DNA of 13,760 nucleotides from Ramicandelaber brevisporus. Taxonomy: Eukaryota > Kickxellomycota > Ramicandelaberales > Ramicandelaberaceae. The stretch spans positions 72,500 to 86,259 of the forward strand of contig MU602678.1 in the NCBI GenBank assembly GCA_025201865.1. The letters run 5' to 3'. Below, piece by piece: positions 8,701 through 13,760 of the stretch (its first letter is position 1; each line of letters starts with the position of its first letter). The notes under the pieces are model-generated. The model did not search any database, was not told the origin of the DNA, and worked only from the letters and a program-made list of their open reading frames with translations. The position numbers and the translations under genes are program-made.

Positions 8701-8726
8701 CAACAAACAAATACAACAAATAAAAA

Positions 8727-10280
8727 ATGCAGGAGGTTGATAGCAGTGACGAAGCTGATCTACGCCAACACGCTCTACGACTGCTCGAAGCTGCCAGCTA
8801 CGATCAGCTGCGTCAGGTGGTCAAACACTTGACTTCGGCAGCGGCTGTTTCTGACAGCAGTCCATTCCGTTTGCTTGATCTACCACAAGACTTGCTCGAA
8901 TACACAGCCGAGTCCTTCTTCAAGCCAAGCGAAGCTGTCAAGGTTCTCACCACCAATCATGGCATCCACACCTTGTTCACAAATGCCATCTGGCGCAAGA
9001 TTACTCTAAATGGCGTCTCCCTCAATGATCGGCCAGCTCCAAGGTCTTTGATGCGCTATGGCCGTCAGGTTCGTCAGTTGGATTTGCAAGCGATTGAACC
9101 GGGATTCCACCTGGCTGGCTACTTTCCACATCTCCGCCATCTGTCATTTAGCATTGTTCCACTCGTGCTCGATGTATTCACCCTCCATATTCCACTCATG
9201 AACCATCTTAAGCGAGTCACTCTTCACATTGTGGAAAACTCTAAAGACGCAGTCATATTGGCAGAAGAGTGGGTCAATTCGGAGCGCCATAGTGGACACG
9301 TGCCTGAAGTTGACATCGAGGTCTCTCATGAAGTGAACTGGGAAGCTATACATTCCTCACTGGCAAAATTGTTGACTGGCATCAAGAGTCTGAAGCGCAT
9401 TCGGTTGTCCTTGGAAACCCATAGTGCAGTGCCAGATGAAATTGTTCCGCTGCTGCCGTCAATTCTAAAGAAACTGGTTATTTGTCCGGAGAAGAATACC
9501 CAGTATTGTTATGGTCTGCTCAATAAGCAAATATTTGGTCACGACACCACCGCTATATTTGCACAGCTGCGAGAGCTTCACTTCTGTGCATGCTGCAACC
9601 AGTCTGAGTTGTACGATTTCGTCAGCTGTACGCCGGACAGATTCCCAGTTCTTCAAGACCTGTCGATTGGACTTCGTGGTGCTCCTTGCACTGGTGACAG
9701 TTCCCCTCTGCCAACTTTATTTGCGAAGAAATGGCCACAGGTGACCAAGTTTGTCCTCCACGGTCATGCCAAACCACCTGTACCTCATCTGAACAAATAT
9801 CTGCAGTCACTTCCCAATGTCCAGTCACTCAATTTGAGCCACATATCCCAGTTGAAATTTCCTCACATCCCTCAGGCACTACCACGTCTCACTTCATTGT
9901 CATTTGATTCCATTAGTTGTCAGCTAAGTGGACCAGCTTCAACTCTCCACTTCCTCAAAACTCTCTCTTGGAATTCCAGTATACTTGGTCTACGAGCTCA
10001 TTTTCACCCTTTTAGCACCTGTCCAAGATTGGTCGAGCTTGAGATAATTAATTGTACACCGGCGGAAGATTTGGTCTCAGCAGTATCACTCCCATCTAGC
10101 ATCATAGGACATTCAATCAAGAATGTAACTCTCCGTTACCCGAGAACTGACGGGGTATTATCTGCCGGCCACTTTTTGCGACTGTTCCCAAATATGAAGA
10201 AACTTGACATCAGTAGCATCCCCAAAGAGCAGCAGATGCAAATCATTAAAGATTGGGGCCATATAAAAATTATCAATTAA
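8727..10280 (+). CDS. F-box-like protein with possible leucine-rich repeats
   Basis: A complete 517-residue single-exon frame. The ATG has an A-rich context (AAAAA before it) and is the first in frame. Residues about 48-92 resemble an F-box: FRLLDLPQDLLEYTAESFF, then SEAVKVLTTNHGIHTLFTNAIWRKITL, with the usual LPxDLLE start and the WRKITL end. The rest has irregularly spaced Leu-rich segments (RQLDLQAI, LRHLSFSIVPL, LRELHFCAC, LQDLSIGLRG, VQSLNLSHISQL, LTSLSFDSISC, MKKLDISSIP), suggesting degenerate leucine-rich repeats as in FBXL proteins. Such proteins present substrates to SCF (Skp1-Cul1) ubiquitin ligases. No orthologue can be named, and Skp1 binding is inferred from the motif alone. It follows the LSM12 gene on the same strand with its own putative promoter. 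Confidence 0.75.
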   Translation: MQEVDSSDEADLRQHALRLLEAASYDQLRQVVKHLTSAAAVSDSSPFRLLDLPQDLLEYTAESFFKPSEAVKVLTTNHGIHTLFTNAIWRKITLNGVSLNDRPAPRSLMRYGRQVRQLDLQAIEPGFHLAGYFPHLRHLSFSIVPLVLDVFTLHIPLMNHLKRVTLHIVENSKDAVILAEEWVNSERHSGHVPEVDIEVSHEVNWEAIHSSLAKLLTGIKSLKRIRLSLETHSAVPDEIVPLLPSILKKLVICPEKNTQYCYGLLNKQIFGHDTTAIFAQLRELHFCACCNQSELYDFVSCTPDRFPVLQDLSIGLRGAPCTGDSSPLPTLFAKKWPQVTKFVLHGHAKPPVPHLNKYLQSLPNVQSLNLSHISQLKFPHIPQALPRLTSLSFDSISCQLSGPASTLHFLKTLSWNSSILGLRAHFHPFSTCPRLVELEIINCTPAEDLVSAVSLPSSIIGHSIKNVTLRYPRTDGVLSAGHFLRLFPNMKKLDISSIPKEQQMQIIKDWGHIKIIN

Positions 10281-10534
10281 TAGCCTCTTCCTTTCACCTT
10301 TTGATCAACATTCATTCCATCTCCGAAATTGTGCTAAAACCGAACGAAGCACGGACTTGTATACTTTATTAGATATTTGGTGACTGCCTTTTATCAAGTC
10401 TTGCTCATTTAAAAAAAAAGAGTGTCACAGAAAAAAAAAAAAAACTCACTTATTTCCCCCACATTTCTGCCATTAGTACGGCCGCGTTGGTCCCCGGGCC
10501 ATCGTCATTCGATGCTCAGCGCGTCCGTTTCACG

Positions 10535-10660
10535 CTCCGATTCAAAATATAAAGTCTTTTGGGATGGGTACCCCAAAACTATCAAGACCCGCATCACCTC
10601 CTTCTCTCTGAGCGTTCATGCCTTGAAACATATCTCCAGCCCCCCCCCTCGGAGTAACCT
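10535..10660. repeat. Diverged direct duplication, copy A
   Basis: Copy A starts at CTCCGATT (10535) and copy B at CTCCGATT (10691). The best matching part is CCCGCATCACCTCCTTCTCT at 10588-10607 versus TCCGCATCATCTCCATCTCT at 10737-10756, followed by similar CATGCC and ATATCT blocks. The offset drifts from 156 to 149 bases, so small deletions have built up since the duplication. The origin is unknown. Confidence 0.55.
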
Positions 10661-10690
10661 TTACCCAACATCGAAAGATACTAATGAAAA

Positions 10691-10810
10691 CTCCGATTAA
10701 ATATATTTTGGTCAGGTTACACCGCTATTACCATGATCCGCATCATCTCCATCTCTCTGTGCGCATATGCCATGACCCAGATATCTTCGTCCCCAGACCT
10801 TTCCTACATG
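10691..10810. repeat. Diverged direct duplication, copy B
   Basis: The second copy of the segment at 10535-10660, in the same orientation and nearer the secreted-protein gene. It ends about 130 bases upstream of that gene's TATA box, so it may lie in the upstream regulatory region. Confidence 0.55.
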
Positions 10811-10937
10811 GCATTGAGGATGCTTACTATTTGTCCATGGATTTTGGCCGACCACTCATCTACCAGGTTCAGTGGAGAGTGCTTGGTTCCCAGAGAAAGA
10901 GAGCTTCGCAGTAAAGATGCCGAGTGGGTGAGTTTTG

Positions 10938-10969
10938 TATAAAAGGTCGGCCATCGGCTCGCTCAGTCT
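10938..10969 (+). promoter_or_regulatory. Core promoter of the secreted-protein gene: TATA box and initiator
   Basis: TATAAAAG at 10938-10945 is followed 27 bases later (T to A) by the A of TCAGTCT (10963-10969), a match to the initiator TCAGTY at the canonical spacing. Transcription from 10965 gives a 121-base leader, pyrimidine-rich from about 10990. This is the clearest core promoter in the window and suggests strong, regulated expression. Confidence 0.75.
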
Positions 10970-11085
10970 GTCTTTTTCTTGTCCTACACTCATCATCATC
11001 ATCCTCTTCCTTCTTCCTCCTGATTTTTCTCCTCCTGCGTTTTCTCTCCACCCCACCCCCAAGAATCCAAGCGGAAATACATAAA

Positions 11086-11352
11086 ATGAAGGTTGCTGTT
11101 ATTGTTCCATTTATGCTGGTTGCGATCGGCGCTGTCAGTGCTGGCAATTGCAAGACCAAGTGGGCGAACGACATTAACGGATATCACAAGTGCCTGCAAA
11201 TGCGTAAGACCAACCTCATGGGCGGACAAAAGGGCGGAAAGACAGTCAAGTACAAGGACATGAGCCCAACCGAGAGAGATAGAAAGATCAAGAGCATCGA
11301 TGGCAAACTCTCTGGAAAGAGCAAGATGAGCATTGACTACATCACCAACTAA
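11086..11352 (+). CDS. Small secreted basic protein, unrecognised
   Basis: An 88-residue protein. The ATG at 11086 (AAA before it) was chosen because the residues after it form a clean signal peptide: MKVAVIVPFMLVAIGAVSA, likely cleaved after Ala19. The frame upstream of this ATG is translated leader. The mature part, about 69 residues, has only two Cys (22 and 36), which could form one disulphide, and is rich in Lys (KTKWANDINGYHKCLQMRK; MSPTERDRKIKSIDGKLSG). It shows no transmembrane segment after the signal and no known domain. A strong TATA promoter upstream and AATAAA downstream support a real gene. An abundant secreted product of one tissue (gut, gland or cuticle) is plausible but is inference. 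Confidence 0.8.
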   Translation: MKVAVIVPFMLVAIGAVSAGNCKTKWANDINGYHKCLQMRKTNLMGGQKGGKTVKYKDMSPTERDRKIKSIDGKLSGKSKMSIDYITN

Positions 11353-11650
11353 GCTAGATTTCTTAATCAATTGTTTTTTTCAATCCTATATCTTTCGTCC
11401 CCACTACTCAATGTTATGTGAGGTTTGACAGCCAACACCAACATCAATATCAACATCAAGAAGTGTCTACCCCTTGACAGAATCTATACTCATTACTTCC
11501 AGGTGTGCTTTTTGTCCAAAGCCTTATCCTATTGCTCCATTCACTTCAAACGACAACAGAAAAGGGACTATTATAGCGCAATTGGTGGGAATAGTAATGT
11601 CTGTTCATAAGCAGCTTGATTAGCCTTGAAATACGAATAAAGTAGATATA
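11353..11650 (+). other. 3' untranslated region of the secreted-protein gene
   Basis: About 300 bases between the stop codon and the mariner inverted repeat. It is T-rich near the stop, then has a CAACATC-type short repeat near 11430-11460. It ends with AATAAA at 11636. No other gene is seen. Confidence 0.55.
11636..11641 (+). terminator. Poly(A) signal AATAAA
   Basis: AATAAA lies 283 bases past the secreted-protein stop and 9 bases before the mariner repeat. Cleavage usually occurs 10-30 bases downstream, which here would fall inside the mariner terminal repeat. Confidence 0.6.
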
Positions 11651-11680
11651 TTGGGTCGTTCCAAAAGTTCTTGCCGGAAA
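11651..11680 (-). repeat. Mariner 3' terminal inverted repeat
   Basis: Begins TTGGGTCGTTCCAAAAGTTC at 11651 just after TA, typical of mariner ends. It is followed by 24 bases of AT-rich sequence before the ancestral transposase stop. Its partner at the other end was not found. Confidence 0.7.
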
Positions 11681-11704
11681 TTTCATATAATTTAAAACTT
11701 TTAT

Positions 11705-12748
11705 TTACTTATAACTGTCTGGCTCTATTTCATCGAAGTACTTGCCACCATGCTTGGCTACAGTATCTCAGCGATCGTAGAGCAACAGGATGCTGTATTT
11801 CCAGAATTCCTTAGTTTTGGCTGTGAAAAAATTATCAAGATATTCTGAAACTTCCTCATTATTTTTGAGCTTCACTCCCTGCATGTCATCTGATAGCGAG
11901 CGGAACAAGTGATAGTCACATGGAGACAGGTCGGGAGAATGCGATGGATGCTCTACCTTTTCCCATTTGAGTTCCTTTAGCGTGGCATCGGTGACGTTCG
12001 CGCGGTGTGAACTGGCGTTGTCATGCAGAAGATAAATTTTCCCTTTTTTGTTCCGTTCCTCACGAAGAACAGCATCCACTTTCCTGAGCATTTCACAATA
12101 GATGCCAGACTCCATGCACTCACCCTCCGGCAGAAGTTCCCAATGATAGACTCCTTCCATGCCCCACCAGACAGACAGAAGGACCTTCTTGACGTAGCGA
12201 CTGGGCTTGACTACTCCTTGACCAATCTCGCCAGAACGAAGCCACTGACGACGACTACCTTCGTTGATGTAGTACACCTGCTTCTCGTCGCATGTAACCA
12301 GCTTACGTAAGAAACTTGGCTTCTTCGCTAACTCCAAGTTTTTGTTGCACAGTTTGACTCTATTCAGCAGCTGTTCCTTGCTCAAAGAAAACGGAATGTA
12401 CACTCCCATTCGGTGGGTGAAGCCGTGCAAGCAAAGAGTCCTTCTCACTGTGCTCTCGGAGCAGTCGAACTCGTTGGCCATCTCCTCCAACGTAATGCTG
12501 CGGTCTGGTAGTACTTTTTCTTCAACTTCTTCAGCGGAGAGTAACTTTGGACGGCCCGACCGTGGCTTGTCTTCAAGCGAAAAGTCCCCACTGGCAAAAT
12601 GCGCAAACCAGTTCCGTACAGTTCGCTCCTTGTACGAGTAAATACCCAGCACACTCTCCAACTCTCGGTGTGCAGCAGCGGCTGTCTTGCCTTGCGCAAA
12701 CAGAAATAGAGCAATTGCACGAATGTGGATACGTCTCACTAGGAACAC
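11705..12748 (-). pseudogene. Mariner transposase, broken by a nonsense codon
   Basis: The frame gives 326 residues from 12748 to a TGA at 11770-11768. It has paired helix-turn-helix regions (KERTVRNWFAHF; CSESTVRRTL), the SGDFSLEDKPRSGRP linker and the catalytic Asp residues: VTCDE (Asp154), LLHDNASSH (Asp243) and SPDLSPCDYHLF (Asp278). There are 34 residues between the last two, hence DD34D. Past the TGA the frame stays open for 20 codons (DTVAKHGGKYFDEIEPDSYK) to TAA at 11707-11705. Mariner proteins usually have Trp at the TGA position (DRW), so TGG probably mutated to TGA. At the start there is no ATG: the frame begins after an in-frame TAA with GTG codons. The copy is almost certainly inactive, though most of it is intact, so decay is recent. 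Confidence 0.85.
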
Positions 12749-12950
12749 TTACGAACTGTGAGGAAAGTGCTCCTCGCCAAACTTCGACCAGTAGGGCTAT
12801 CCGGGTCGCTGATCACGATGATGAAGTCCGTTTGTCGAGATTCGAGTACAGCTCCGAGATATCAGCATTCAAAGTGGCTATTTTGCCAGTAGTAAACACT
12901 TTTTCAATTTTATAGCCGCTGTATAGACAAAATAGGACTATTCCAGCCCG

Positions 12951-13010
<60 letters not shown>

Positions 13011-13069
13011 CCCCATCTCCTTCAAACAAACCAAAACAAAAACAAAAACAGACTTTGTTTGCTCATCTC
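12749..13069. other. Spacer between the mariner and the right-edge gene
   Basis: About 200 bases of unique sequence, then the CA microsatellite and an A/C-rich stretch (CAAAAACAAAAAC) before the ATG at 13070. Several short frames cross the first part on both strands without recognisable content. No mariner terminal repeat, TATA box or initiator motif was found. The promoter of the right-edge gene is presumably here. Confidence 0.5.
12952..13008. repeat. CA dinucleotide microsatellite, about 28 units
   Basis: A perfect CA run of 57 bases followed by TCCCCC. It lies about 60 bases upstream of the right-edge start codon and should vary in length between individuals. Confidence 0.97.
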
Positions 13070-13760
13070 ATGACAACTGCAGATGGAAAGGAGGCGGCCG
13101 TTGCTGCCTACCTGGTGCCTCGGCTTGAGATAATGCTCAAACGATGTATTGCTAAAGCAGAAGAACACAACCAGCGACAATCAACAGTGTCTGATATTGG
13201 CGTCAACTCCTGTTCTCACCGTGGCGTTCACCGAGTTCTATCGCTTCTACAGTTCATTTTGAACCATGACTTTGCAGACGACGAACCTCGGTGGATTGGC
13301 ACCACCGAAGACTTTGATCCAGAAGATGAATACATTGATATGCCTGAACTGTTCCTCGATGATAGCAACGCCGATTGTGATGTTGATTTCTTGCCAGACA
13401 TCACTGGCTCATCCAAGTCCAAGCAAACTTCAGATCAAGCAAAGAAGAATTTGGGCTACAAAACAGTTCAACAGTACATGGCTAATCTGTCTGGCATTGA
13501 AGTGTATCGTGCTATGCTGGACATCGTTTATACACATGAACAGTGCCATATGCCTATCTGCATTTTGTGCTTCGCAATCAATGACATCCACCATCATGAT
13601 GATCAAGATCTGCAAAAAGACAACGATACAGCCGCGGAGCAAGGCAAAGAACAGGAGGCAGCTACCACCGCCACCAAATGCAAGCGCAAGGCTCGCGACC
13701 CTGTTGCGGTCGATGACAATGATGACAATGATGGCACAACTGCAACAGACACCCCAACAC
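13070..13760 (+). CDS. Unrecognised protein, N-terminal 230 residues, cut by the right edge
   Basis: An ATG at 13070 opens a frame without a stop to the window end (230 complete codons). It begins MTTADGKEAAVAAYLVPRLE. It has a helical N-terminal part (LEIMLKRCIAKAEEHNQRQS; HRVLSLLQFILNHDF), an acidic middle (TTEDFDPEDEYIDMPELFLD), a second ordered stretch (NLGYKTVQQYMANLSGIEVY, then MLDIVYTHEQCHMPICILCF) and a low-complexity end with a basic cluster (KCKRKAR), which could be a nuclear signal, and an Asp/Asn run. The frame is also open upstream through the CA repeat but has no earlier ATG back to the TAA at 12893. The start context is weak (C at -3), so an upstream exon is possible. No family is recognised. 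The long open frame with balanced composition makes it very likely a gene. Confidence 0.75.
   Translation, partial: MTTADGKEAAVAAYLVPRLEIMLKRCIAKAEEHNQRQSTVSDIGVNSCSHRGVHRVLSLLQFILNHDFADDEPRWIGTTEDFDPEDEYIDMPELFLDDSNADCDVDFLPDITGSSKSKQTSDQAKKNLGYKTVQQYMANLSGIEVYRAMLDIVYTHEQCHMPICILCFAINDIHHHDDQDLQKDNDTAAEQGKEQEAATTATKCKRKARDPVAVDDNDDNDGTTATDTPT

Larger units (their letters stand above)
8406..8726. other. Spacer: LSM12 3' region and F-box-like gene promoter
   Basis: The left half should be LSM12 3' untranslated sequence (T-rich; no canonical AATAAA seen). The right half contains an ATCC repeat, a 22-base perfect palindrome and an initiator-like TCAGTT with a short A-rich leader running to the next ATG. 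No gene is supported. The open frame starting at 8437 looks like translated untranslated region. Confidence 0.55.
10281..10937. other. Spacer with A-runs and a diverged duplicated segment
   Basis: About 650 bases between the F-box-like stop and the TATA box of the secreted-protein gene. It begins with the F-box-like 3' untranslated region, then two A-runs (about 10411-10442), a short GC-rich stretch near 10480-10530, and two related segments listed separately. Short open frames occur (for instance from ATG 10684, 76 codons) but have no recognisable features and are probably chance. Confidence 0.5.
11651..12748 (-). mobile_element. Decayed mariner (DD34D) DNA transposon, 5' end unclear
   Basis: The element contains a mariner transposase on the minus strand and, past its end, a mariner-type terminal inverted repeat starting TTGGGTCGTTCCAAAAGTTC at 11651, preceded by the TA (11649-11650) expected of the target site. 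I cannot find a matching inverted repeat upstream of the transposase (12749-12951), so the other boundary is uncertain. It may be deleted or strongly diverged. The 12748 limit is simply the end of recognisable transposase sequence. Confidence 0.8.

Noticed and set aside
10422-10914. Two short plus-strand frames (from 10422 and 10684) considered as small genes
   Set aside because: They have no recognisable domain or signal, cover A-runs and the diverged duplication, and overlap the promoter region.
10924-11085. Upstream extension of the secreted-protein frame with a Ser/Leu/Phe-rich stretch
   Set aside because: It lies across the TATA box and pyrimidine-rich leader and lacks a usable ATG start. 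The ATG at 11086 begins a clean signal peptide.
12547-12915. Plus-strand 122-codon frame opposite the mariner transposase
   Set aside because: Its first half is antisense to conserved transposase sequence. The second half has no independent support.
12813-13034. Minus-strand frame with a Cys/Val repeat
   Set aside because: The Cys/Val run is simply the translated CA microsatellite, and the remainder has no recognisable features.
1-13760. tRNA, rRNA, CRISPR array, or bacterial operon signals
   Set aside because: No tRNA-like B box, rRNA-like sequence or spaced repeat array was seen, and the gene structure is eukaryotic.

Overview
This is a eukaryotic nuclear window, most likely from an animal. 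The best evidence is its set of single-exon protein genes with clear metazoan or opisthokont families: an alpha-arrestin with PPxY tails, the ribosome quality-control factor NEMF/Rqc2, and an LSM12-type LSm+AD protein. A DD34D mariner transposon and a TATA box 27 bases from a TCAGTC initiator, a spacing and initiator typical of arthropods, point the same way. Abundant CAG/CAA, GA, CA and ATCC simple repeats complete the picture. I infer an intron-poor arthropod-like animal (a mite would fit), but the sequence alone does not fix the taxon.

Layout. The left part is on the minus strand: the start of an unrecognised gene running off the left edge (1-151), an alpha-arrestin (365-1510) and a 1,234-residue NEMF homologue (1886-5590). 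A repeat-rich divergent spacer of about 960 bases (5591-6548) separates NEMF from the plus-strand genes: an LSM12 homologue with a very long Gln/His/Gly-rich N-terminal extension (6549-8405), an F-box-like protein (8727-10280) and a small secreted basic protein with its own TATA promoter (11086-11352). Just behind the poly(A) signal of the last gene sits a decayed mariner element on the minus strand (11651 to about 12748). After a 57-base CA microsatellite, an unrecognised plus-strand reading frame starts at 13070 and runs off the right edge.

How the genes relate. This is mostly housekeeping sequence with one mobile-element insertion. NEMF (nascent-chain quality control on 60S ribosomes) and LSM12 (an RNA-binding protein linked to Ataxin-2 complexes) are head to head and could share regulatory sequence. 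The alpha-arrestin (a ubiquitin-ligase adaptor) and the F-box-like protein (a possible SCF substrate receptor) both point to ubiquitin pathways, but nothing here shows that they act together. I did not find a new multi-gene system. The most interesting items are the lineage-specific low-complexity expansions, the orphan secreted protein, the two edge genes, several perfect or tandem promoter repeats, and the way the mariner copy has died.
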